Part shown: piece after piece, positions 55,988-64,000 of the stretch
Layout: every line of letters starts with the position of its first letter
How positions within the stretch are numbered: the first letter of the stretch is position 1
Origin: Moricandia arvensis
Taxonomy: Eukaryota > Streptophyta > Magnoliopsida > Brassicales > Brassicaceae
Direction of reading: 5' to 3'
Assembly (NCBI GenBank): GCA_905132765.1
Contig: CAJHQP010000841.1
Span: forward strand, 1 to 64,000
DNA: 64,000 nt
Notes under the pieces: generated by a model
Told to the model about the DNA's origin: nothing
Seen by the model: the letters and a program-made list of their open reading frames with translations, nothing else
Database searches by the model: none
Program-made: the position numbers and the translations under genes

Positions 55988-57250
55988 CTAAATATGGTAC
56001 CGCTTGAGGTGAATGGAGCTCCATGCCCTTGATACTGCTTCGCCTGATTGGGTCTCGAGTCGGTCAACTCCAGGCTTGATGACTTCAGTGATCTCGTAAG
56101 GGCCTTCCCAATTGGCTCTGAGTTTTCCGGCTTTCCATTCCTTGGTGTTCTTGAAGACCTTTCGGAGAACGAGGTCTCCGAGTTTGATCTGGCGAGACCT
56201 GACCTTCTTGTTATAATACTTCTCGATCTGTTTATGATAGTTTTGTATCCTAAGCAATGCTTGGTCACGCTTTTCTTCGATGGCGTCGAGCCCGTTGAGC
56301 AGCATGTCGCTATTAAGTTTGATGTGTTGTGGCATGATTGAGCGTTGTAAGCTTGTTATGCTTACTTGGGATCCATTGCTTTGATCCCGCATGCGAGGGA
56401 AAACAATGTGACTTTAGTCACTCCTCCTGGGGTAGTCCGATAAGACCACAGAACTCCGTCAAGTTCGTCTGCACAGCGGCCCTTCTTCAGGTTGAGTCAT
56501 TTCTTCAAGCCGTCAGTTAAGGTTTTGTTGGAGGACTTGGCCTGACCATTTCTTTGTGGGTGACGGGGACTGGTGGTGTTCAGCCAAATTCTCCATCAGT
56601 CACAGAAGCCGCAAAAAGCATTGGAGATGAACTGGGAACCGTTGTCGGTGACAATCTCGTATGACATCCCATGTCGACAGATGATATTATTCCACACAAA
56701 GTTTTGTACCTCCTTGTCGGTGATCGAGATATACAAGTCGGCTTCGATCCATTTTTGAAGTAATCGGCAAGCACCAGGACGAAGTGTCGTTGTCTTGAAC
56801 TCGGCATCAGACCGATTATGTCCATTGCTCATCGCATTAAGGGGTAGGGGGCTGTCATAGTGCGAAGTGTCTCGGTTGGGAAGTCGATCGTCGGGGCGTT
56901 CCTTTGACACATGTCACAGTGTTTGAGGTAGCTTTCACAGTCTGCGTTCATAGTCGGCTAGAAGAAACTGAGGTTACGTATTTTTAGAGCGAGAGAGCGG
57001 CCTCCGGAATGGTTTCCAGCCGTTCCTTCGTGTGTTTCGGCCATGACGAATCTGGTTTCTTCCCCATGAATGTACTTCAGGAATACCTTGTTCGCTGTGT
57101 AGCGATGAAGATTATCATTGATGAACACGTAACGAGCACTTCGAGCTTTGAGTCTTCTGGCTACCCACGTGTCCGCAGGTAGCTTTCCCTCCTTCAAGAA
57201 GTCAATGAAAGGGGTGCGCCAGTCAAGTTCAGGTGTTTGGGTCGTCGGCT
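55988..57250 (-). pseudogene. Tat A integrase, broken
   Basis: The N-terminal linker and HHCC-type region is recognisable around RRLKARSARYVFINDNLHRYT and HEGTAGNHSGGRSLALKI (57.1-56.98 kb). The catalytic core follows in shifted frames: CSQRNAPTI-type residues and MDIIGLM (first Asp, about 56.82 kb) and EIVTDNGSQFIS (second Asp, about 56.64 kb). The C-terminal part is clean at 56392-55988: KQIEKYYNKKVRSRQIKLGDLVLRKVF, LRANWEGPYEITEVIKPG and WSSIHLKRYHI, the usual end of Tat pol. Several frameshifts and stops. Confidence 0.82.
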
Positions 57251-58300
57251 TGCTGATGTCTCCGTCGATCGCCATGCTGTCTATTGAGACCAGTTGAAGT
57301 TTTTTCTCGGTTGTATGGGATATGTTGGAATTCTCAATTCTGTGGATCAGAATCGTCCGTTTGACCTGATCTCTTAGCTTGCTGTCGTGTGCTGCCAAAG
57401 CGTTTGCGCACACGTTGTCTCCTCGGGGGACTTTTGTAAGCTCAAAGAACTCAAATTCCTTGACCAGGTTTTGGACAACCTTCGGGTATGCGTCCATGCA
57501 ATCGTTGCGAGCATCATAATTGTCGTTGAACTGGCTCGTTACGAGTTGAGAGTCGCAGTAGGCGCTTAGTCGGTCTTCATTCACAGCTCTGGCAAGATGA
57601 AGGCCAGCTATTAGGGACTCGTACTCAGCTTTGTTATTAGAGGTCGAAAGCCAAAACTGAAAGATTGTCTAATGAGCTCCCCTATAGGTGACTGCAGCTG
57701 CACCCCTACCCCGAACTCTTTGTTAGGGGATGATCCATCAACGTGGAGGTTCAAATTTTTACTCGGAAGAACTAGGTCGTGCTCGAGTTGGGGAGTTAGT
57801 TCGATAAGAAAGTCGGCGAGGACCTGGGACTTCGCAACGGCTTGGCTCTTGAAGGTAGTGTCGTGTTCGCTCAACTCAATTGCCCACTTCGAGAGACAAC
57901 CCGACTGGTTCGAGTTCTGCATTATGGTTCTGAGAGGATGGTTCGTCAGGATGACGATGGAGTGCGACTGGAAGTAAGGATGGATTTTCCTCACTGAAGT
58001 GATTACGGCCAGCGCTAGTTTCTCAAGTGTCGAATAACGGGTTTCTGCGTCGGTCATTTGCTTACTTGTGTAGAAGATAGGTTTTTGCTCGCCACGATCC
58101 TCCTTTACTAAGACACTGCTGACACCGGTTGATGAGACGACGATGTATAAGTACAGAATTTCGCACTTCAGTTGAGCGAACGCTCCCTCGCACTTTTCGT
58201 CCCACACAAACCGTTTGTTTCCTCGAAGGAGATCGTAGAACGGTAAGCATTTGTCTGTCGAACGCGATATGAATCTGTTGAGTGCCGTGATGCGTACCAT
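57251..58300 (-). pseudogene. Tat A RNase H and archaeal-type RNase H
   Basis: The frame 58300-57611 holds the retroviral-type RNase H (LYLYIVVSSTGVSSVLVKE, PIFYTSKQMTDAETRYSTLEKLALAV) and then the start of the second RNase H (LNLHVDGSSPNKEFGVGVQLQSP). After a frameshift near 57.6 kb it continues at 57584 (AYCDSQLVTSQFNDNYDARND, ELTKVPRGDNVCANALA). Two RNase H domains in series are specific to the Tat branch. Between RT and RNase H part of the connection appears deleted (CEILYLYIVV). Confidence 0.85.
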
Positions 58301-59215
58301 TAATCGCTGGACCTCTCTACTGTTCTCTGGACTTAGAAGTTCGAGGATGGCTGAAATTTGCTTAGGGTTTGCTTAAATTCCTCATTGTGTGACTCTGTAA
58401 CCGATGAATTCTCCTGACGTGACTCCGAAAGTACATTTGGACGGGTTGAGTTTCATGTCGTAGTGATTTAGAGTCTTGAAATAATCCCGCAGGTGGTTGA
58501 GGTTTTCGGATGCGCGTAAGGATTTGACGAGCATGTCTTCAATGTAGAATTCCATTGTGACTCCAAGCTTCTCCGCAAACATCTTGTTCACTAGGCGCTG
58601 ATAAGTTACTCCTGCATTCTTCAGGCCGAAAGGCACGACTTTGTAGCAATTTATCCTGCGATCTGTGATGAAGAATGTTTTCTCGCGGTCATCCGGGTGC
58701 ATCATGATCTGACTATATCCAAAGAACATCCATGAACATCAAGAGCTCGTTGCCCGCGGTAGATTCAACCAGTCGGTCGATATACGGAAGATGGAAACTA
58801 TCCTTAGGGCATGCTTTATTCAGATTTGTGAAGTCAACGCATACACGCCATTTACCAGTCTTCTTTTTTACGAAGACTGGGTTGGCGATCCACTCTGGGT
58901 AATGGACTTCAGCGATCGAACCGGCAGCGAGCAAACGATCGACTTCCTTATCGACGACTTTGGCCCGTTCGTGACCTAACTTGTGCTGCTTTTGTCATAC
59001 TGGCTTGAATGTTGGATCAACGTTAAGTTCATGCGTTGTGACTGTTGGGTCGATCCCTTTCATATCCGAGACGGTCCAAGAAAATGTGGAGGCGTTCTTA
59101 GTGAGAAAAGATATGAGCTCCTCCTTGACGAGGTTGTCGAGAAAACCGCCGATTCTAACGATTTTGGTTGCATCAGTACTATCGACGTTGACTTCGACAA
59201 CTTCTTCCTTCATTG
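58301..59215 (-). pseudogene. Tat A reverse transcriptase, broken
   Basis: The linker frame 59215-58995 ends DMKGIDPTVTTHELNVDPTFKPV, the standard approach to Tat RT. RT itself: LLAAGSIAEVHYPEWIANPVFVKKKTGKWRVCVDFTNLNKACPKD-type sequence (58934-58790; catalytic Asp in VDFTNLN), a frameshift at about 58.72 kb inside 'FMD..sGY.QI', then VPFGLKNAGVTYQRLVNKMF and EFYIEDMLVKS (58.55 kb). The YxDD box reads YIED, a conservative but unusual change at the first Asp. It ends KCTFGVTSGEFIGYRVT. Confidence 0.88.
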
Positions 59216-59275
59216 GGAAAATTTTTTGAGTTGGTTTGGCTACGGTGTAGATGTGCGCGTTTTGTTGTAGGGATA

Positions 59276-60326
59276 TGTGGGAACCGAAATTCGCCCTTGT
59301 AGATTTTCGTAAAATAAGGAAATTTAGGAAAACCCTAATTTCCCAGATATCCCAGATTTCTGCTAAACCAGAAAACATCAAGCAACCAGATAGAGAGAAA
59401 AAACGAAAATAGCGATGAATGTAAATAAAAAGAAAGAGCAATAGGAATATTATTCCGAATCAGTGTTTGAGCTTTACAACGAGGTATGAGCCTTGTCTAT
59501 GAGAGCTGTCGGCGAGGTCCCTAGTTCTAACAACCTAAGACCGCAAAAACCTAGGTGAGTCGCAGACCGAGCAACAAAAATGGAAAATTGCCTAAAACGC
59601 TAAGTTTGCTATGAGAGCTCTGAGTAAAATTTCTTGTCCCTCTGCACCTTCGACCTTGGATCTCTTATATACTCCTTTGAGGCGGTTTTGCCTTGCTGAT
59701 TCTGCCCTTGGTCGAATTTATCTTCTCGTGGAAATCTTCCACATCTTCCCGATTCTTGTGTTTATCCTTTGGAAACTTTACATTTATCGTTCAAGACTTA
59801 ACATTTATCCTTTCCTGCAAAACAAGAGTAAACTGTCATAGGATTTGGGCTCGATTTCATATAGACTCGAAAGTGGGCTTTCAGCCGTGCATGAACCCTA
59901 TCGGCCCATTTTTATGACTTGGCGTTTTTACGATTTTATTGAAACAGCGCTTTCCGAATGACGTTGGTTTGTGCGGAAGCCCGAATCTCCCGTATAATGA
60001 AAACAATCTCTTAAGGTGTTTAGGCAAACGTCGATTGTCTATACGTTCGATTTTCACTTCTTTCGAGAAAGAAATCTTCATAGTTCTCTTTTAAGTAGTA
60101 AAGTTCAGGAGATAACTTTGATCAGAAAGAAACAGAGACTAAGTTTTACTTGTTCTCGAAAAGGGGAGTTATAAAGATGGGCCGGAGATGGAATGATCAT
60201 GATTGTGGGCCGGTGCGGCCCGTACCTTCAAATGTTTGGTCTACTCGACGAACCGGCGAACCAACCGTTCGGGATTGATTGGTGATTTTAAGGGTGATTT
60301 TGTCGTGACCTATTTTGACCCCAACA
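59276..60326 (-). repeat. Tat B 3' LTR
   Basis: 1,051 bp. On the minus strand it begins TGTTGGGGTCAAAATAGG and ends AATTTCGGTTCCCACA. A probable 5-bp target base run ggata lies at 59271-59275. The same family gives the solo LTR at 14418-15093. Short open frames within it (59611-59917, 59881-60081) are not genes. Confidence 0.85.
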
Positions 60327-60342
60327 GTTAGCCCCCCAGCTC
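60327..60342 (-). other. Tat B polypurine tract
   Basis: The minus strand reads GAGCTGGGGGGCTAAC immediately before the LTR TGTTGGGG. Confidence 0.85.
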
Positions 60343-60443
60343 GTGAGAACATGTAGTGTTCTTATGAGTGTTTGGCGTGTGCGAGGTGAGTTAGGCGTAA
60401 TCTGTGTTAAAAATCAGAGAGTGAATAGTGAAATCTCTTTGCC

Positions 60444-60450
60444 TATAAAT
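60444..60450 (+). promoter_or_regulatory. TATA box for the Tat B antisense ORF
   Basis: TATAAAT in gcctataaataggtgagg, 130 bp upstream of the aORF ATG. About 30 bp downstream is a CA-type start context (ttcacattcttcactcac) and then a CT-rich leader. It sits just inside the element from the polypurine tract and faces away from the LTR. Confidence 0.6.
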
Positions 60451-60579
60451 AGGTGAGGTAAGTTTTCACATTCTTCACTCACTTGGTGATAACTTCCCTT
60501 AAGAGAAAATCTTCTCTCATTTTCTCTCTTCAGAAAAGAAAAATTTCATATCTCCCTTTTCTCCCCTTTTTTGAGAGCC

Positions 60580-62368
60580 ATGTCTTCAAGAAAGAAATCC
60601 ACGAAGTCTCGTCGCAGCCGTTCCTCTAAAGAGGGCTCGAGTTTGCGAAACGAGGATGCTGCGCCCAAGGTCAAGTTTGTAGACCACTCCGTCGACCCTA
60701 AGGAGGCTCACGAGTATTGGGGTACGTAGGATGCTCCCAATCCAGGGATGTAGGTTCCACCCGAGTTCGAACCGAATTGCAAGGACGGTTCTCCGAGCAA
60801 GAGCTTCCGCAACAGTCTGGCCTCTGTTCAGAAATTCTGCCAAACACCGGAGGCGGTCGAGTTTCGCTTGCCAGTGTTTGAGGATTCTGCGGAGTCTCCT
60901 CCCCGATGGCTACTTCACGTGCTATGAAGCGTTCTTGACGCATGGGCATCACTTCCCTATCCCGGAGGTAATCTCGCAGTTTCTCCATCGTCCCGATTTG
61001 TCAATCGGTCAGATCAACCTTCGTGGCATTATGCACATGGTCGGGATTTTAGTGTTGAGCTACGAGACATGACTGACTGTGAGACCCGAGCACCTGGTAG
61101 CTTTCCTTATGCATTGGACGAGTTCAGGTATGATCATGTTGAGGCCTAAAAAAGCTTCCTTGAGGATCATAACGGGCTTCCCGTCCCACGTCCATATCTA
61201 GAAAGACCACTTCTTTTTCGTCCGCGTGAACGAGGCGTCAGTTGTCCCGGAGGGCCTTCCCATCTTTCGGACTGTTTGGGGTACACGGCGTATTTCCTTC
61301 TCGTTTCTAGAGGTGTAACAGTTTTTCTTCTTCTTTTTTAAATGCGCTTGTTCGTTTTTGCAGAAACTGATTCTCTTTCCCCGCTCCCGGATGATCTGTT
61401 CCAACTCCGAGAACTTCTCATTACCGACAAGTGCTTCTGGAATGATTTCTTGCCGCGCCAAATTCGCCATGCCGTCTCCCTTCGCCTTTCTCGACTCCAT
61501 CTGGATCTTCCAGTTGAGGAAGAATCGGGGTCAAGTCGCGATGGGTACGTTCCATGGATGCCTCGTCGAAAGCGGGGGTCGTCGGCTCGAAAGGATAAGC
61601 ATATCCTCATTGATGACGATGGCGTTGATGTGGATGGTTGTTTCAACAACATATGCCGAGATGATCTCGCCCAGGAGCTGGGCGAGGGTGGTGGTAGTCG
61701 AATCGATGTCGAATCTGATCCTCACCCGGCCGAGGGCAAACCTAGTGAGGTGCCAGAACTTGAGAAAGCGTCGAGGATGGTTAATGGGGTAAGTGATGTT
61801 CTGAAAATCATTATCCTTATTTCGACCTTCACTCTTACTTTTTGAGTTTCCTTCCAGGGACTTCTTATCATGAATCAAGCCCTCAATGAGAGTAGCCGGG
61901 AGGTTCGTAGTGCTCGACTGAAATCCGAGCTAGCTGAGAAGTAGGTCACACACCAAAGGGATGAGTTGGAGCGCACCCGTCATGGACCGACTAAGATGTA
62001 GATCCGTCATGCCTATAGGCGTGTTAAGAGAGAGATCACCGAACTTGTGAGGAGTCGCCGTGAGACGTTATCTGGCAAGATTGATAATCTTAAAAAGGTT
62101 AATGACGAGTACGGAGAATTCCGTGAGAATCGCGGGACAATGGGTGGCTTATTCCTTACCAACGCTGACAACTACTCGTTCGAGACCGAGTTTGCGAAGT
62201 AATCCAACCGTGTGAGCCGTAAGACGAAGGATTACTCGACCTCTCGGATTGAGCGAAGGATATGAGAGCAGAGTTGGATCATGTGTCTCCGGACATGGTC
62301 AAGGCGGAGGTCGGCGCTCCTGACGAGACGGGGGAGGTGGACCAGCCAATTGTTTTTGCTGAACATTG
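60580..62368 (+). pseudogene. Tat B antisense ORF (aORF) with introns, degenerate
   Basis: Opposite to the element's own sense strand. It starts MSSRKKSTKSRRSRSSKEG (basic, Ser-rich), then VEFRLPVFEDSAESPPDGYF, CYEAFLTHGHHFPIPEVISQFL and INLRGIMHMVGILVLSYE (60.84-61.07 kb), WKDHFFFVRVNEASV (61.2 kb), and ELLITDKCFWNDFLPRQIRHAV (61.41-61.47 kb). This is the 'putative plant transposon protein' seen widely in Brassicaceae Tat elements. The C-terminus is a charged, probably coiled-coil region to about 62.37 kb. Candidate introns are 61313-61363 and 61789-61857, both GT-AG. Stops near 60727, 60751, 61071, 61943, 61999 and 62200 show decay. The function is unknown. Confidence 0.78.
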
Positions 62369-63689
62369 AAGATTATGCGATGAGAGTTTCGACATCCGGG
62401 AAAATCTACTACGACTGATCGTAGTCTCTTTATCAAGAGTGTTATCGTCTTTGTAAGATATTTCTTTTTAGTAATGACCCAAGTGCGGCTGTTTGTTATG
62501 CTTTTCGGGACTGGCCATATGTGGCTTCGAATCCCTTACCGCTTCGGCGGTTTTTATGTGAAAACGCTTTTATGATGATTGTTGTTGTTGTTTTTTGTAA
62601 GAGTTTTAAAGTTTTAAGTAGGAAGATCTTGAGTTGTCATCTCGTTTTCCTCGCACTTTTGTAGATCATCATGTTCGTTGCCCAAAGTGTTTTGAGGTTT
62701 CCTCGGAACTTTCGTGAGCGTTTAGATGCGGATGAAGAGACATGCTGTTAGGATCTCATATCTTTCGATACTTCACGCCTTAAGACGTTAGAGACCAGTG
62801 TGCTGAGTTTAGGGCAAGACCTAGTTTTACTCTCGGTTAAAGCTGTGCGACGACTTATCGGCTTTCGTTTTGCCTATTGCGGTTTTAACCTGACTCTGTC
62901 CCGCTTTAAAGTCCACGATGTGTTCTCGGCTTATGTGACTTGTATGGTAGGAGTCGAGCATCTCTTCGAGGACAATTTTTAAGTCTCCCGAAAGTGCTGA
63001 CCAAAATTTTGGGTTTCTTTTATAGCGCACTATTTTAACCTAGTCGGATGTTAGAGGATCTATCCTTTGGATGGATCTAAATGCGTTCGTTTAAGACGGC
63101 TAGAGTGCTCGGCGGGGCCAATCGACGAGCGTATGTAATATGTTGGTGTAAATGGATTGAAAACGTTGGGCTACGTCTCGCTTATGTTCTCTCGAGGAAA
63201 CGTGTTTTTGCGTTTGGCAAAAGTCTAAGACTTAGAGTCTCGTTTTTCGTTGCGGCCTGTGGGGTGCACTGACCGCGTGGGAGGCTAAGTCGTCGAGACG
63301 ATGCTTCCTTTGGTTAGACGAGTCTTCACGGAGTTAATCTGTCTACAAGTTTTTTGAAAATCTTTTCGATCTCTTCTGTTGTTCGGATTGGTTCGAAGAT
63401 TACATTCTCCTCTTGCGTATAGATCATTTTCCGAAAATGTAATAAGATATTTCCCTCGATGAGAGAGGTTGCTGTTATCAAGCTTTTAAATATATCCTTT
63501 TATTGCCGAAAACATTTCGAGAAATACAAGGTAAATATTTTCGAGAGCGTGAATATACGAGTATTCGTATATGTACCCACCCCCTCTTTATAGGGAGGTG
63601 GATAGCTGAACTTATCTTTCGACAAGCTGCCTACGTACCTCTTTCGAGGATCAAGCCATCTCGTAGTTATGTTTGTTGCGCGAGTGTGT
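62369..63689. other. Tat B spacer between aORF and coding remnant
   Basis: Non-coding Tat sequence, rich in gtcg/gagtcg words like the corresponding spacer of Tat A. A ttgttgttgtt run lies at about 62.58 kb; gctgcctacgtacctctttcgagga at 63626 matches the Tat A block at 55828. No gene recognised. Confidence 0.55.
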
Positions 63690-64000
63690 TTACTCGGCGG
63701 TTGTGTCGACCGCATTAGTCGCAGGGTCGACGACTTCTTCCTCCAAAGCTGTCTTCTCTGGTGGGGACAGAGTGCTGGGCGCTAGAACGGGCTGTTCTTG
63801 GGCCGTTACTGTTGTTGCTTTGGGATCGTCTTTTTTCGGGGTGGTTTTGGTCGGCGGCTGATCCAGTTTCGGGCGCCTGGCTTTCACCCTTGAGGTGGTA
63901 GTGATCTGTTGCAGTTTGTGATCCGCTAAGAAGCAACACCTCGACTGTATATGATATCCCTAGATGGCGGCGGTTCCGTAGTTCGTCGGGAACTTGATCC
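63690..64000 (-). pseudogene. Unresolved Tat B coding remnant at the window edge
   Basis: On the minus strand a frame enters from beyond the window (PDELRNRRHLGI..., then a Thr/Pro/Lys-rich stretch PPTKTTPKKDDPKATTV) and stops at about 63690. A low-complexity linker of this kind could be gag or the end of pol; I cannot decide from this length. Confidence 0.35.

Larger units (their letters stand above)
52261..59275 (-). mobile_element. Tat-lineage Ty3/gypsy element A (3' part), with antisense aORF
   Basis: Minus strand, 5' to 3': pol from the protease/RT linker (59.27 kb) through RT, RNase H, a second (archaeal-type) RNase H and integrase to about 55.99 kb, a long non-coding stretch, a plus-strand aORF (53.19-54.98 kb), polypurine tract and 3' LTR. 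Dual RNase H and an antisense aORF are hallmarks of the Tat/Retand lineage. Gag and the 5' LTR are not in view: Tat B is inserted at 59275 and the rest should lie beyond the window. It is itself inserted in Athila 3. Confidence 0.82.
59276..64000 (-). mobile_element. Tat-lineage Ty3/gypsy element B (3' part), inserted in Tat A
   Basis: From the window edge toward lower coordinates: an unresolved coding remnant (63.7-64.0 kb), a spacer, a plus-strand aORF (60.58-62.37 kb), a polypurine tract (60342-60327) and a complete 3' LTR (60326-59276) that ends inside the pol linker of Tat A. The orientation is the same as Tat A. Its 5' half and other LTR must lie beyond 64000; if so, the rest of Tat A resumes after that. 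Confidence 0.78.

Noticed and set aside
62800..63272. Short plus-strand frames in the Tat B spacer
   Set aside because: No motif, no conservation with the Tat A spacer at protein level.

Overview
This window is plant nuclear DNA, almost certainly from a Brassicaceae chromosome arm near heterochromatin. It has AT-rich spacers, a GT-AG spliced C2H2 gene of a type known from Arabidopsis relatives, Athila and Tat-lineage Ty3/gypsy elements with a tRNA-Asp primer site, Ty1/copia elements with an initiator-Met primer site, CACTA (En/Spm) DNA transposons and Helitrons. No bacterial-type operon, tRNA gene, rRNA gene or CRISPR array was seen. I recognise one host gene; nearly everything else is decayed, nested mobile DNA.

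Layout. 1-7.6 kb: AT-rich sequence with a 2.19-kb non-autonomous CACTA element (perfect 3-bp target duplication), a 113-bp tandem duplication and a 1.17-kb Helitron on the minus strand. 7.6-21.06 kb: a large decayed CACTA element on the minus strand (TNP2 transposase at 18.0-20.7 kb, Ptta/TnpA-like ORF at 8.2-8.8 kb). It is split by a truncated copia element (8.8-12.7 kb) and an Athila element lacking pol (12.7-18.0 kb), which itself carries a solo Tat LTR. 21.4-27.3 kb: the host C2H2 gene, three exons and 418 codons, whose second intron (4.4 kb) holds a 3.1-kb Helitron and a MITE-like segment. 27.3-29.5 kb: MITE-like sequence and a 635-bp CT tract. 29.5-33.6 kb: a copia element with two LTRs but almost no gag. 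34.3-41.6 kb: a second CACTA region on the plus strand (Ptta/TnpA-like gene, then TNP2). 41.6-52.26 kb: two Athila interiors sharing one LTR, the second carrying an LTR fragment and a LINE 3' end. 52.26-64 kb: Tat element A, with Tat element B inserted in its pol.

The elements form a nest: Tat B in Tat A in Athila 3, and copia 1 plus Athila 1 in CACTA 1. All polyproteins and transposases carry stops, frameshifts or truncations. The points most worth a second look are these. (1) Both Tat elements carry an antisense transcription unit with its own TATA-like box and long aORF, and the one in B has canonical small introns. (2) The host C2H2 protein has a C-terminal region that looks like a degenerate ADP-ribosyltransferase (PARP-like) fold, with three apparent single-base insertions that together restore frame. 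(3) A TCGATCGA-centred palindrome recurs through Athila coding and LTR sequence. (4) The CT tract is very long. (5) The gag-poor copia element is followed by a second primer-binding site.
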